From: DATIXJ01 sp963714795
Lineage (GTDB): Bacteria; Bacteroidota; Ignavibacteria; UBA10030; SZUA-254
Assembly (NCBI GenBank): GCA_963714795.1
Contig: CAVQPS010000010.1
Coordinates: forward strand, 1 to 64,000
Direction: 5' to 3'
DNA: 64,000 nt
The notes under the pieces are model-generated. The model searched no databases and had not been told where the DNA came from. It worked only from the letters and a program-made list of their open reading frames with translations. The position numbers and the translations under genes are program-made. Shown one piece after another: positions 26,042-36,246 of the stretch. The stretch's first letter is position 1. Each line of letters starts with the position of its first letter.

Positions 26042-26817
26042 CACCTCTCGTTGCGCCATCCTAAAAACAGATAAAGTTTGTGTTTCAAAAATCGGACGGT
26101 GTAATATGACTGTGCAATCACACGCGGTAATCCATGTTCGATGGAAATGTCACGGACTTCGCGATATGCGGCAAGCATATTCGCATCGGACATTCCTCCG
26201 GCTGTCATCACGACAAGAATCTCATTCGAATATATTCCTTTCTCGCCGCCCCGGTGAACACGAAGCAGCCAATCGTAGTCCATCGCGATTTTCCAGCGAA
26301 GATCAAACCTGCCGTACATATCGTACAGCCGCCGCCGGGCAAGCACGCTCGGATGCGGAATCGCTCCCATCGTATACCGTATCGTGTTGGCATAATTTGA
26401 ATCACCGGAAATCTTTTCCCGGCTTCCGGTCGTATCGACTTTCACAACATCGCCGAACACAAATCCTGCTTTCGGATTCGATTCAAGGAGCGCAACCGAT
26501 TTTTCAATTTTATGATCGTCGAGCATATCATCGGCATTAATCAGTTGAATGAAATCTCCCTTCGCCAACGCGATACCTTTATTGAATGCATCGCTGATAC
26601 CTCGGTCTTTTTCGCTGATCACAACATCCACACGTCCGGAATGTTTTTTTATTTCTGTGAGAGTTCCATCGCTCGACCCGCCATCGACAATAATATATTG
26701 AATCGGGGAATATGTTTGCCGCTCGACGCTTTCAATGGTCGCGCGAATCGTTGCGGCTGAATTCAGGCAGACGGTAATGATGCTGACAAGCGGATGCTGT
26801 GACGTCTGCTGGTTCAT
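26041..26817 (-). CDS. Glycosyltransferase family 2
   Basis: A 258-residue GT-A enzyme. The N-terminus PLVSIITVCLNSAATIRATI and the DxD-type motif INADDM (near residue 96) with YIIVDGGSSDGTL are classic GT2. It adds a sugar from a nucleotide donor to the growing glycan at the inner membrane. The protein is short, without membrane segments. Its start overlaps the next gene's stop by 4 bases (ATGA), so the cluster is translated in a chain. Confidence 0.93.
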   Translation of the reverse strand: MNQQTSQHPLVSIITVCLNSAATIRATIESVERQTYSPIQYIIVDGGSSDGTLTEIKKHSGRVDVVISEKDRGISDAFNKGIALAKGDFIQLINADDMLDDHKIEKSVALLESNPKAGFVFGDVVKVDTTGSREKISGDSNYANTIRYTMGAIPHPSVLARRRLYDMYGRFDLRWKIAMDYDWLLRVHRGGEKGIYSNEILVVMTAGGMSDANMLAAYREVRDISIEHGLPRVIAQSYYTVRFLKHKLYLFLGWRNER

Positions 26818-27815
26818 GCAAGAAGTGATTTCAGGCGAAAAATATTATTTCTTCCGAGGACAATACGTTTGAGCGTTGAGATGGCGCTCCGCGGCGTACG
26901 TTTTCTTGTTCGTGTTCCGCGCGGATCGAAGCTTCCATCAATGCTCTGAATTTTTCTGTTCACCGATTCGAGCGCACGAAGATACGGAACATAGAGGATA
27001 TCGATAACATCTTTGGATAAATGATAATCTCCGAGTTCCACATAGCCGCCATCAAGGAATCGTACGAAATGATAATGATAAAAAACAACTTCGAATTGCT
27101 TTTGTATGCGTTTTTCTGTCCCGACAATCCTACCGCCATCGAGTTGAAAGGAATATTGTTGAACGTTCCACGGACCGAGACCGCCGCCGGGATGTTCCAG
27201 CGCATGGACGCCATGAAAGCGGGTCAGCCAATCGTCAAGATACATCTGGTCGCCCGATTTACCGTCATGATAACCTGAAAAGCACCATTCAATACATTTT
27301 GCGCGCCACCAGTGCAGCGCTTCTTTGCCGTGTTCATCGTTTTTGAAGGAAAGATATTGCGCACAATAAATTCCGCTGACGTTGGTCATATCGCGATTGG
27401 GTGTATACCGGTGCGGCGTCAGTTGTATTGAAGCGTCACCCATTTCATCCCGAAGAATTGCCGGCGAAGAATAAAAATACAGGTCGCCGTCGAGATATGT
27501 GCACAAAGCGATTCCGAATTTTTTCATCAAATACAAAATCATCGGCGATTTTAATGTCCAGCAATATTCCGCGACCGTTCGCCCCTGTTTGACACGAAGC
27601 AGTTCAGCATCTTCGACCTCCCGCACCGGAATTGCCGTAACCGAATCAAGCGCCAGTCTGGTAAGAATATTCTGCGCCCTCTCGTCGATCGTAAAGATAT
27701 ACAAATGAAAGTCGACTCCTGTTTTCTTCAGCGATTCAACCATGAGAACGGCGCGCGAAAGATATCCGGAATCGATCACCGAACAAAAATACAGTTTTTC
27801 TGCTATCCCGTTCAA
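26814..27815 (-). CDS. GT-A-fold glycosyltransferase (GT8-like)
   Basis: A 333-residue protein beginning EKLYFCSVIDSGYLSRAVLM, like nucleotide-diphospho-sugar transferases that start by scanning a moving donor loop. The metal-binding motif is YLDGDLYFY near residue 110, and a late His-containing GGGLGPWNVQQYSF region follows. The donor and linkage are unknown. Its stop overlaps the GT2 start and its own start overlaps the upstream glycosyltransferase stop, both by 4 bases. The C-terminus is basic (RTRKRTPRSAIS). Confidence 0.82.
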   Translation of the reverse strand: MNGIAEKLYFCSVIDSGYLSRAVLMVESLKKTGVDFHLYIFTIDERAQNILTRLALDSVTAIPVREVEDAELLRVKQGRTVAEYCWTLKSPMILYLMKKFGIALCTYLDGDLYFYSSPAILRDEMGDASIQLTPHRYTPNRDMTNVSGIYCAQYLSFKNDEHGKEALHWWRAKCIEWCFSGYHDGKSGDQMYLDDWLTRFHGVHALEHPGGGLGPWNVQQYSFQLDGGRIVGTEKRIQKQFEVVFYHYHFVRFLDGGYVELGDYHLSKDVIDILYVPYLRALESVNRKIQSIDGSFDPRGTRTRKRTPRSAISTLKRIVLGRNNIFRLKSLLA

Positions 27816-28723
27816 CGGATTTTTCCTTTCATCTTTATGCCGAACAGCGAAAGAACGCGTTGAAGACGTGTCAGCGGCAAATACCGGAAAAATTCCGCCA
27901 CCTGTGCTCTTGCGCCGCGATGTTCTTCAACGGGAATTACCGAAGGAACCAGCGGATGAGTTCGAAGCACGACATCCAAAACGGTTGTCCTGCCGACATG
28001 TGTTCCCGATCTGTCGTTTCCGATATTTTGCACGAGCGATTCGCCGGGATATAACGTCAGTTTATCGTGCAGAAACGCCGAAGCATACCACCGCACTGCC
28101 CACGATTGATTTTTCCCCGCGATCTGATCTTCGAGCATTTTCGTGTAGGGATATGTCCCGTCCATATCGAATTGCCGGCAAAGGTTTCGCTGATGAAGTT
28201 GTGCAAGAAGCTTTTTGCCGTCGGGCTCGAATAATGCCCACCCGCGTTTCCATGTTCCCCAGCCCCAGCAATTCGCCCCGCGCAGGAAAAAAGTACCGGG
28301 AAGTTTCCCTGCCACGGGATACATATATCCATGAACGCTGATAATGCGCTCATCGTGTTCGTATACATCGAGGGATTCGTTGATGAATCGTAAAAAAAAA
28401 GGCGAGACAAGCATGTCGTCTTCGACGACGATGATACGATCGTGGTGCGACAAAACTTCTGTTATACCGGAAATAATATTTTGCGCAAGCCCGATATTCT
28501 CATTTCTCCGAATCAATTCCACATGCGTGAATCCCTTAATCGATTCCGCATATTGACGTACTTCTTGTACCAGAGATGCGTCATCTTCACTTTTCGGCCC
28601 ATCGGAAAAGACAAATAATTCCGATCCGGCAGATTCCGCATTCTTCAGCAATGCTTCTACGACACGGCGCGCATGCTTCGGTCGATTAAAAGCAAAAAGA
28701 GCTATCGGTGCGTATTTCCTCAT
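27812..28723 (-). CDS. Glycosyltransferase (GNT-I/GT2-like)
   Basis: A 303-residue protein starting YAPIALFAFNRPKHARRVVE, the pattern of the sugar transferases related to GNT-I. The donor-metal motif is IVVEDDMLVSPFF near residue 100. A Trp/Gly-rich acceptor segment, GANCWGWGTWKRGW, lies near residue 150. Four bases overlap with the downstream gene. The role is one glycosyl addition in the cluster's repeat unit; the sugar is unknown. Confidence 0.82.
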   Translation of the reverse strand: MRKYAPIALFAFNRPKHARRVVEALLKNAESAGSELFVFSDGPKSEDDASLVQEVRQYAESIKGFTHVELIRRNENIGLAQNIISGITEVLSHHDRIIVVEDDMLVSPFFLRFINESLDVYEHDERIISVHGYMYPVAGKLPGTFFLRGANCWGWGTWKRGWALFEPDGKKLLAQLHQRNLCRQFDMDGTYPYTKMLEDQIAGKNQSWAVRWYASAFLHDKLTLYPGESLVQNIGNDRSGTHVGRTTVLDVVLRTHPLVPSVIPVEEHRGARAQVAEFFRYLPLTRLQRVLSLFGIKMKGKIR

Positions 28724-28732
28724 ATCCTTGAA

Positions 28733-29383
28733 TTAAATTCCAAAGCAATTTCCGGGACGGTAAAACAGCGATGTGCATTTTTCATCGGCGCTGCCGGGCG
28801 CTATTCCCCAAAAATCGAGCTGACGAAACCCGTGCGACCGCAAAAAAGAAATTCCTTCACGGTAATTTTCCCGCTCGCTGTCATCCAAAACCATTACCCC
28901 ATTTTCCTTCAATGCCGCAAGACACGACTTGATACAATCCACGCGTTTTCGCCCATCGACGATAATAATATCGAATTTCTTACCGGCTTCCAATGCGGCT
29001 TGCACATAATTTTCACCGGAATCAAGCGATCGAAAAACAAGATGAACGTTATCCGAAACCGATGAACCCATTCTATCAAACCATTCTTTATCATGCTCGA
29101 CGGTGGTTACGGTTTTCACTCTTTGAGAATAAAAGAGTGTTGAATTACCCGAACCATATTCGAACAGATCGAATTCTTTCGACAATCTTTTTTCAATGAA
29201 CCGGATAAACGGATAGGTAACCCACGGCAGTGGCAGGCATTCGTGATCCATCGGCGTTTGATTTTTGAACGAACGAAACCACCCTGCATCGGCAAGAAAT
29301 CCGTTAAATCGCAACGATATCAGCTTTCGGAAAACGCGCGGCTCTTTCAGGAGCATCAATATTTTTTTTAGTTTATCGATCAT
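28733..29383 (-). CDS. Class I SAM methyltransferase-like protein
   Basis: A 216-residue protein with a Rossmann core: FDLFEYGSGNSTLFYSQRVK as SAM motif I near residue 75, then VEHDKEWFDRM and FDIIIVDGRKRVDCIK as post-I and motif II. It matches methyltransferases found in glycan clusters (Methyltransf_24-like). The N-terminal 65 residues are basic and helical and may touch the membrane. It overlaps the flippase stop by 11 bases. The target is unknown. Confidence 0.75.
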   Translation of the reverse strand: MIDKLKKILMLLKEPRVFRKLISLRFNGFLADAGWFRSFKNQTPMDHECLPLPWVTYPFIRFIEKRLSKEFDLFEYGSGNSTLFYSQRVKTVTTVEHDKEWFDRMGSSVSDNVHLVFRSLDSGENYVQAALEAGKKFDIIIVDGRKRVDCIKSCLAALKENGVMVLDDSERENYREGISFLRSHGFRQLDFWGIAPGSADEKCTSLFYRPGNCFGI

Positions 29384-30728
29384 TCGTTATTCCGGTTAAC
29401 AAGGACAATCCCCTCAGGAAAAAAATGGACTTCAACATCATGGCGCCCTGTTCTCTTCCTGCACGAAAAATCGCAATACCAAAAGTCGCAATGATATAAG
29501 AAATAAGTGTCGCAACCGCAGAACCGATCATGCCGTAGGATGGAATCAGCAAAAAATTCAAACCCACATTGACAATACCACCCACAACCGTTCTCCACAA
29601 CGAAATACGTGTAAGATTTTCCGCAGTTAAAAACTGGCTGCTGGCAACACCCAAAAACGTTGCAACCCCCGACCAGATATAAATTGTCAGCACCGGTGCC
29701 GCTTCGGCATATTGAACACCGTATAGAGCTTTGATGATCAACGGCGAAGTTGCCGTGATAACAATCGCCAGCGTAATGCTCATCAACGACATCACATCAT
29801 ACAATTGCTGAAGTCGCCGTTTATATAAAGGCGGATCCGTCTTACGCGCTTCAACGATATAGGGAAAAATCGACGTGGTGATTGCCATCGGCACGAAGTA
29901 CCACACTTCGACCATTTTCACCGCCGCGGCATACAAGCCGACAACGTGCGTGTCGACCATATTGCCGAGCATGACCTGATCGATTTTCATGTAGATCATG
30001 ATGGCAATGCCGGCAAGAGCGAGCGGCAAGCCGTCACGCAGCAACATTCTTGCTCTGGCAGAACGGAAACTCCATTGAAATTTTTCTCCGCGCGTGAAAA
30101 AAACAATTATGAGTCCCAATGCAGCGAGTACGGATTCGACGGCCACCAGAACCGCAAACGTCACCAGGGAAGCGCCAAGAAGCAAACAAATGATCTTTAC
30201 CGCTGACGAAATGAGAAAAGCGGTATTGCGGGCAATGACAGGATATTTCGACCGTACACGCGATTGAAAAAAATTATCGAGCGTATCAAACATGGAGAAC
30301 AGATATTGCGCCGCCACGACAACAATGACAGCTTTGCCGAGCGTACCGGTTGAACGATCAATCATTGCAAGCGCGCCGCAGACAATGAATGCGACGATAC
30401 CGCTGACGCCGCGCAGAACGGTGGCGGTTCCGAGAATCTCGCCGGCATGACCGGGCTCGTTGACGAGTTCACGAACGACGATACTATCGAAACCGAGTGA
30501 AACAAACGACGCCACAATAGCGGTAAAACTGAGTGCATAATTTAATATGCCGAATTGTGACGGTCCAAGATACCGGGCAATCCAAACACTGATGAGCAAT
30601 CCGGCTCCGAGACGCAAAACACGATCGAAAAAAAGCCAGCCGGTATTCGCAAGTGCGGATTGTACCTTCGTCCGCTCCGCGAGTTGTTGACGCACAGAGG
30701 CAAACAACATTTTTATCCAATTATTCAT
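29373..30728 (-). CDS. Polysaccharide/O-unit flippase (Wzx/RfbX-like, MOP superfamily)
   Basis: From MNNWIKMLFASVRQQLAER (30728) about 451 residues with roughly 12-14 hydrophobic segments. WLFFDRVLRLGAGLLISVW near the N-terminus and PSQFGILNYALSFTAIVAS are typical of the polysaccharide_synt family. It moves the lipid-linked glycan unit across the inner membrane. An upstream in-frame ATG (30752) is rejected as it overlaps far into the preceding gene. The start overlaps the GT4 stop (ATGAATAA). Confidence 0.9.
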   Translation of the reverse strand: MNNWIKMLFASVRQQLAERTKVQSALANTGWLFFDRVLRLGAGLLISVWIARYLGPSQFGILNYALSFTAIVASFVSLGFDSIVVRELVNEPGHAGEILGTATVLRGVSGIVAFIVCGALAMIDRSTGTLGKAVIVVVAAQYLFSMFDTLDNFFQSRVRSKYPVIARNTAFLISSAVKIICLLLGASLVTFAVLVAVESVLAALGLIIVFFTRGEKFQWSFRSARARMLLRDGLPLALAGIAIMIYMKIDQVMLGNMVDTHVVGLYAAAVKMVEVWYFVPMAITTSIFPYIVEARKTDPPLYKRRLQQLYDVMSLMSITLAIVITATSPLIIKALYGVQYAEAAPVLTIYIWSGVATFLGVASSQFLTAENLTRISLWRTVVGGIVNVGLNFLLIPSYGMIGSAVATLISYIIATFGIAIFRAGREQGAMMLKSIFFLRGLSLLTGITNDR

Positions 30729-31827
30729 GTTGCACCGGGCGTCGATACACATCGAAATATTTTAATACCCAATCTTTCATGTTCATGGTATCGGCACGAC
30801 GACCGGCACCTTCTGATAATTTCCGGTAGAGTGTTTGATCGCTTTGAAGCTTCCGCAGTGCTGCGGCGATACTGCCGGGCGTTTCTTCACACAGCAGTCC
30901 GTTCTCATTATGGGAAATCGCATCACGGATGCCCGCAACATTTGTCCCGACCGCCGGTTTGCCGAGTGCCTGTCCTTCGGAAATTGCGAGCGGCGATCCT
31001 TCTTTTTTCGAAGTCAACATGATCGCCTGAACACGTGCGATCATCGCGGTGACATTTTCGACAAAGGCACTCGCATAGAGAACGGAAGGATATTTTTTTT
31101 GAATATTCACAAACAACGGGAAGTCCGGCGTCAGACCGATAAACACAAATGCAAACGGTTCTCCTGCTTCGAGGAGTATTTCAACCGAATGCAATGCAAG
31201 GGGATAATTCTTGAGCGGATCTGTTCTCCCGGTCATCGCAACGACAAATCTGTTTTTATTTTCATCCAGAAATTTCATAAACGAACGATCGGGTTCTGCT
31301 TCCGCACGATGCCGGACATATTCGACATCGACAATATTAGAAATGACCGAACATTTTTCGTCAGGGACGAAGAGTTCCTTCACAACTTCCTCTTTTTCAC
31401 TTTCCGAGACGAACACGAATTGTTCCGTCTTTTTAGCGAGAGAGCGCTCAAGATGGAAATACAGTTTCCGTCGGACTGATCCTTCGGGAGGATGAAAGCC
31501 GTGGAACGAATGAATTCGTTTTCCCGGTCCTTTCGAACGGCGCGCGTGAAATCCGGCTCCTTTGCCATGCGAGTGAACCACATCGGGTTGTGTTTCATTC
31601 AAAATGCGCGTCAGTTCGCGCGTTGAGGAAAAAGAAATAGTGTTGAGACCGACCTGATGAACACGAACACCGAGCGTTTCAAACCGTTCGACATACACGC
31701 CGCCGGCGGGCAACGCAACGGATAGTTCGACACCCGGCACGAACGTTTGCAAGGCACCGCAAAGCTGAAAAACGAGCTGTTGTCCCCCGCCGCTTCCGCT
31801 GTTCGTCAGGCATTCGACGATCTTCAA
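30721..31827 (-). CDS. Glycosyltransferase family 4
   Basis: A 368-residue GT-B retaining enzyme. The N-terminal domain begins VECLTNSGSGGGQQLVFQL, with a HSHGKGAGFHARR motif near residue 87. The donor-binding C-terminal domain has the EX7E-like stretch KEGSPLAISEGQALGKPAVG near residue 273. It is the first gene of the glycan cluster proper and overlaps the downstream flippase start; its own start overlaps the CNNM gene stop by 4 bases. Confidence 0.93.
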   Translation of the reverse strand: MKIVECLTNSGSGGGQQLVFQLCGALQTFVPGVELSVALPAGGVYVERFETLGVRVHQVGLNTISFSSTRELTRILNETQPDVVHSHGKGAGFHARRSKGPGKRIHSFHGFHPPEGSVRRKLYFHLERSLAKKTEQFVFVSESEKEEVVKELFVPDEKCSVISNIVDVEYVRHRAEAEPDRSFMKFLDENKNRFVVAMTGRTDPLKNYPLALHSVEILLEAGEPFAFVFIGLTPDFPLFVNIQKKYPSVLYASAFVENVTAMIARVQAIMLTSKKEGSPLAISEGQALGKPAVGTNVAGIRDAISHNENGLLCEETPGSIAAALRKLQSDQTLYRKLSEGAGRRADTMNMKDWVLKYFDVYRRPVQHE

Positions 31828-33164
31828 ACGTCGGAATCCTTCGCGATGTTCGGTTCAATGTGCGGGGGAATTTTCCTCACCCTGACCTGCCATATTCTTC
31901 TCTGGCTTTTTTTCAGAACCGTGAATAAAAGATTTTCGTACCGAATCTCTTCTTTGATATCGGGAATCTTTCCGGTAATTTTATACAAAAAGCCGTTGAG
32001 CGTTTCGTATTCAGGATCTTCCGGAACAGCGGTCCCGAATTTCTCGTTGAAATCTTTAATGTCGATGCGCGCATCCACGACAGCAGAACCGTCCGCCGAC
32101 TGCTCGACTTCTTTCAGGACTTCATCATACTCGTCATGAATTTCACCGACGATCTCCTCGAGAATATCTTCCATCGTCACGATGCCCTGCGTTCCGCCGA
32201 ATTCATCAATGACAATTGCCATGTGAATTTTTCGTTCCTGCAGATCGTTCATCAACTTACTGATTTTGACGGCATCCGGAATGAAATACGCCGGCCGGAT
32301 AATGTCCTGCAAAACGATCAGATCGCGATGTTCCAGCAAACTGATCAGGTCTTTCGTATACATGATGCCGACGATGTTATCGATCGAATCCTTGTACACC
32401 GGCATGCGTGAATATCCTTCTTCTGTCACGATCCGGATCAATTTTTCCCGCGGGGTGTTGAAATCAACCGCGATGACATCGGTACGCGGCACCATAATTT
32501 CTTTGGCAGTCGTCGTCGAAAATTCGAAAATGCTCGAAATTAATTCCTGTTCCGTTTTATTGAGCATGCCGCTTTTCGCGCCTTCGGTGACGATCATTTC
32601 CAATTCTTCCGCCGAGTGTATCAAATCACCGGTGGATGCCGGTTTGATCCCGACACGACGGAGCATAAAATTTGCCGAAGTGTTCAACAACCAGATCATC
32701 GGCTGAAATACTCTGTAAAAAAACTGCAACGGATGCGAAGCGAGAAGAGCGGTTCTCTCGGTATATTGTATGGCAAGAGATTTCGGTCCGAGTTCGCCGA
32801 CGATGATATGAAGAAATGTGAGGACGGCAAAACCGACGGCAATGGAAATTGTATACAACACTCCTTCATCCTGAAAACCGAAACTCCGAAACGGCTGACG
32901 AAGCATTTCGGCAATGAGCGGCTCGCCGACCCAGCCAAGCCCGAGGCTTGCCAGCGTGACGCCTAATTGTGTCGCCGAAAGGTATGCATCGAGATGTTCA
33001 ATGATATGCTTGACAAGAATGGCAGAACGATTTCCCTCTTTGATTCGCTGTGCGAGTTGTGAGGATCGAACTTTAATAATGGCAAATTCCGTAGCGACAA
33101 AGAAACCATTTGCCAACACGAGAAGAATGAGGAATATAATGTTCCCGACGATTTGGGAAATCAT
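31824..33164 (-). CDS. CNNM/CorC-type transporter-associated CBS protein (hemolysin C family)
   Basis: 446 residues: an N-terminal DUF21 membrane domain (about residues 1-190; IVGNIIFLILLVLANGFFVA at the start), then two CBS domains (about 215-335, with EIMVPRTDVIAVDF and DNIVGIMYTKDLI) and the C-terminal CorC_HlyC domain (about 350-440). The family is linked to magnesium or other divalent-ion export and to acid or metal tolerance. It shares a 4-base overlap with the GT4 gene but is unlikely to work in glycan synthesis. Confidence 0.93.
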   Translation of the reverse strand: MISQIVGNIIFLILLVLANGFFVATEFAIIKVRSSQLAQRIKEGNRSAILVKHIIEHLDAYLSATQLGVTLASLGLGWVGEPLIAEMLRQPFRSFGFQDEGVLYTISIAVGFAVLTFLHIIVGELGPKSLAIQYTERTALLASHPLQFFYRVFQPMIWLLNTSANFMLRRVGIKPASTGDLIHSAEELEMIVTEGAKSGMLNKTEQELISSIFEFSTTTAKEIMVPRTDVIAVDFNTPREKLIRIVTEEGYSRMPVYKDSIDNIVGIMYTKDLISLLEHRDLIVLQDIIRPAYFIPDAVKISKLMNDLQERKIHMAIVIDEFGGTQGIVTMEDILEEIVGEIHDEYDEVLKEVEQSADGSAVVDARIDIKDFNEKFGTAVPEDPEYETLNGFLYKITGKIPDIKEEIRYENLLFTVLKKSQRRIWQVRVRKIPPHIEPNIAKDSDV

Positions 33165-33273
33165 GCAGTATTGCTCTTATCTCGTTGTTTGTAATGAAAT
33201 TAGCAATGTCATACCGTCAATGTACGAGAAAGAGGGGTATTTATCAAACTGTGATTCGGAAACGATTGAATGA

Positions 33274-34002
33274 CTAATATATGACACTTTCCAGAACGAG
33301 CCCATGCGCCGGTGCAGCCATCCCCGCTTCGGTGCGGTCCTTTTTCGCCAGAATATCTTTGAAGTCTTCATAACTCGTATATCCCCTGCCCACATCGACC
33401 ATGGTCCCGACGAGAGCGCGAACCATGCCATGCAAAAACCGATCGGCGATGATGTGAAAATACAGCCGGCTTCCCTGCTCTTCCCAGTATGCCCGTTGTA
33501 CCGTGCAGCGATGATGATCGACCTCGGCTTGCGTCTTGCAGTATGATTCAAAATCATGCAGGCCGACAAGCAACGATGCCGTCTGCTGCATGAGCGAACG
33601 ATCGAGACGATATTTTACATACCATGCATAATTCCGGAGAAGCGCCGACGGTTCCAGAATGATGTGATACGAATACTCCCGGCCTTTTGCACTATGCCGC
33701 GCATGAAAATCTTCAGCAACATTTTCCGCATGATGGATGACGATATCCTCAGGAAGCAAGGCATTCAATCCACTGCGAATTTGATCTGCCGAAAGTACGG
33801 TCTCTGAACGAAAATTTGCAACCTGTCCGCGGGCATGCACTCCCGAATCCGTTCTGCCTGCCCCGATGACATTGACTGATTCCTGAAGGATTTGATTCAA
33901 TACCGACTCGATCGTTCCCTGAATGCTGGCTCCATTCTCCTGCCGTTGCCAGCCCACGTAATTTCTTCCGTCGTATTCGATAAGCAATTTAATGTTCCGC
34001 AT
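33274..34002 (-). CDS. truA: tRNA pseudouridine(38-40) synthase
   Basis: From MRNIKLLIEYDGRNYVGWQR about 242 residues; an ATG three codons earlier (34011) is also possible. The catalytic Asp lies in GAGRTDSGVHARGQVANF near residue 50, the hallmark of TruA. The enzyme isomerises uridines 38-40 in the anticodon stem of many tRNAs. Its stop lies 109 bp upstream of the CNNM start. Confidence 0.96.
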   Translation of the reverse strand: MRNIKLLIEYDGRNYVGWQRQENGASIQGTIESVLNQILQESVNVIGAGRTDSGVHARGQVANFRSETVLSADQIRSGLNALLPEDIVIHHAENVAEDFHARHSAKGREYSYHIILEPSALLRNYAWYVKYRLDRSLMQQTASLLVGLHDFESYCKTQAEVDHHRCTVQRAYWEEQGSRLYFHIIADRFLHGMVRALVGTMVDVGRGYTSYEDFKDILAKKDRTEAGMAAPAHGLVLESVIY

Positions 34003-34088
34003 AAACTTCATTCATACCGGAAAAGGAAAACATGCCGGAGCAGTATTCATTCGTCATGAATACCTCCAAAATAATTCAGAAAAATCTT

Positions 34089-34865
34089 TTAAAAAGATTT
34101 TGAAAAGGTGATTTTCATGCCGTCCGGATGATAAATTGATCCGATAAGGTTTGCATGAATATCGAGCAGTTCGGAATGGTCGATGTTTTTATTGTACGAC
34201 ATGGCAAGTCGTGCCGCGTTCACGGCGCTGATGAGATGATTCAGAACGATCACACCGATAACAAAATGAGTGTTATCGAACATTTGATTGCTCGATACAC
34301 GCATATCGCGATAGATGGATCGATTGCCATCGGTATCCCATTTCCAATAATACGGAGAGTTTAATGCTGTGCTGTAGACATTGTATTGCTGCCGGTTCAC
34401 CAGCATACGTTGGTCATAGGCATACACATCGCTGTCGTTTCCGATATTGATAAAAAACTGGTCATCCTTCCCGGAAACTTTTGCGCCGGAATGCTGTGCG
34501 GCAAATTGATAAGAATCGTTCTGCAGCCAGTTCGCGTATTGATTGGTGCCGAAATATGTTACCCATAACGCACCTTCGACAATCGTGAAATACTTTCCCA
34601 TATTGTAGTTACCGGTGTACAACTCTCCCATCCCCGGCAACAGTAAAGAATAAATCGCCGCTTTCGAAACACTTTTATGTTCCGGAATCCCAGCGGTTTC
34701 TCCATCTTCATCCGGCACACTGCTGGACGAAAGATGTTGAACGGTATTGTTCTGAGTGAGGAACAAATCGTGAACAATCTCCTGACGAGTATAGGGTGCG
34801 GAATTTTGTTGCGCGTTGGTCACACATACAAATCCAACGAGGGCGGCGGCAAGAATCACTTTCAT
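34089..34865 (-). CDS. DUF5683-like membrane-associated protein
   Basis: 258 residues with a signal peptide (MKVILAAALVGFVCVTNAQ). A hydrophobic SKAAIYSLLLPGMGELYTGN segment near residue 68 matches the conserved opening of DUF5683-like proteins of the Bacteroidota group. Further hydrophobic segments lie near 85-105 and 200-220 (FVIGVIVLNHLISAVNAARLA). Function is unknown. The gene sits 22 bp from mtaB's stop on the same strand. Confidence 0.7.
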   Translation of the reverse strand: MKVILAAALVGFVCVTNAQQNSAPYTRQEIVHDLFLTQNNTVQHLSSSSVPDEDGETAGIPEHKSVSKAAIYSLLLPGMGELYTGNYNMGKYFTIVEGALWVTYFGTNQYANWLQNDSYQFAAQHSGAKVSGKDDQFFINIGNDSDVYAYDQRMLVNRQQYNVYSTALNSPYYWKWDTDGNRSIYRDMRVSSNQMFDNTHFVIGVIVLNHLISAVNAARLAMSYNKNIDHSELLDIHANLIGSIYHPDGMKITFSKSF

Positions 34866-34887
34866 TGAGAGTCCGTGAAATATGATA

Positions 34888-36234
34888 TTAGTGGTTTTGC
34901 ATCACAACAACAGGTGCAGGCGAAAAATTCCGTTCGACACCGGCGGCAATCGTTCCGTGGCAATGCTCGTCACCGCTTCCGGTGATCAGAACATCATGAA
35001 TGGTATTCGTCAATGAAGGACGCGGTTCAACCTCAACCCGGATATAATTCGACGTCAGTCCGCTCAGAGAATTTTGCGATGCAGTCGTTTCAAACAGAAC
35101 AGGAAGCACATCACCGAGAAACCGATTGTAAAAAACGTTTCTTTTCTTCAGAGAGAGCATGCGGAGCCGTTCGGTGCGTTCGAAGCGGATTTTCGGTTCA
35201 ACGGCATCCGGAAAACCGATGGCCGCCGTACCGGAACGTTCCGAATAGGTAAATGCATGAAGATATGTTACCGGAAGATCAACCAGAAATTGAAACGTTT
35301 CTTCAAACCCGCGATCGGTTTCTCCGGGAAAACCGGAAATGACATCAACACCGATGCCGGTATCGGGGTCTTCCCGCTTGATGTATTCAACCAGCGACCG
35401 GTATTGTTCCGTATTGTACCGGCGACGCATCGACTTCAGAACGGCATTGCTTCCGCTTTGCAGCGGTATATGAAAATGATTGCAAAATTTATCAGAGGCA
35501 AGAATAATATCGATTATTTCTTTCGTCAGCAGGTTCGGTTCGATCGAACTGACACGAATGCGTTCGATGCCGTCGACCCGATCCAATGCCTGTATCAATG
35601 CGAAAAGATCCGTACCGATTTTTTTTCCGTAATCGCCTACGTTCACGCCGGTTAATACAATTTCTTTATATCCCTGATCGGCAATGACGTGCGCTTGCTG
35701 AAGAATTTGCTGAACGGACTGGCTCCGGCTCTCACCGCGAGCCAGCGGAATGGTGCAAAAGGTACAGGGAAAATCACAACCATCCTGAATCTTGAGAAAT
35801 GCACGCGTTCGTCCGCCGACATCGGCGGAAAATGAGGGCGAGAATTCCGTCACCTCATCGATACACGATACAAACACCTGTGGAATCGACGCTTTTTGAA
35901 AATCATTCACAAAATCAAAAATCCGGAATTTTTCTTTTGCACCGACGATAAGATCGACACCGTCAATCGATGCAATTTCCTGCGGCTGTAATTGCGCGTA
36001 ACATCCGGCAACGACGATATAGGCAGATGGTGACAGGCGGCGCGCACGGCGAATGATTTGACGACACTCCCGGTCCGCGCGATCCGTCACACTGCAGGTA
36101 TTGAGCACATAGACATCGGACGGGTTATCAAAATCAACGACCTCAAATCCACGATCGACAAATTGTCTGCCGATCGTCGAGGTTTCTGCAAAATTGAGTT
36201 TGCATCCGAGGGTATGGAAAGCAACTTTCTTCAT
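34888..36234 (-). CDS. mtaB: tRNA (N6-L-threonylcarbamoyladenosine(37)-C2)-methylthiotransferase
   Basis: From MKKVAFHTLGCKLNFAET (36234) about 448 residues. The UPF0004 domain has Cys in TLGCKLN, NTCSVTD and AGCYAQ, which bind the auxiliary [4Fe-4S]. The radical SAM motif is CDFPCTFCTIPLARG near residue 150, and a C-terminal TRAM-like region follows. The enzyme converts t6A37 to ms2t6A in ANN-decoding tRNAs; MtaB is favoured over MiaB/RimO by the CKLN opening. An upstream ATG at 36261 is rejected. Confidence 0.93.
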   Translation of the reverse strand: MKKVAFHTLGCKLNFAETSTIGRQFVDRGFEVVDFDNPSDVYVLNTCSVTDRADRECRQIIRRARRLSPSAYIVVAGCYAQLQPQEIASIDGVDLIVGAKEKFRIFDFVNDFQKASIPQVFVSCIDEVTEFSPSFSADVGGRTRAFLKIQDGCDFPCTFCTIPLARGESRSQSVQQILQQAHVIADQGYKEIVLTGVNVGDYGKKIGTDLFALIQALDRVDGIERIRVSSIEPNLLTKEIIDIILASDKFCNHFHIPLQSGSNAVLKSMRRRYNTEQYRSLVEYIKREDPDTGIGVDVISGFPGETDRGFEETFQFLVDLPVTYLHAFTYSERSGTAAIGFPDAVEPKIRFERTERLRMLSLKKRNVFYNRFLGDVLPVLFETTASQNSLSGLTSNYIRVEVEPRPSLTNTIHDVLITGSGDEHCHGTIAAGVERNFSPAPVVVMQNH

Positions 36235-36246
36235 ATCATAAAATAC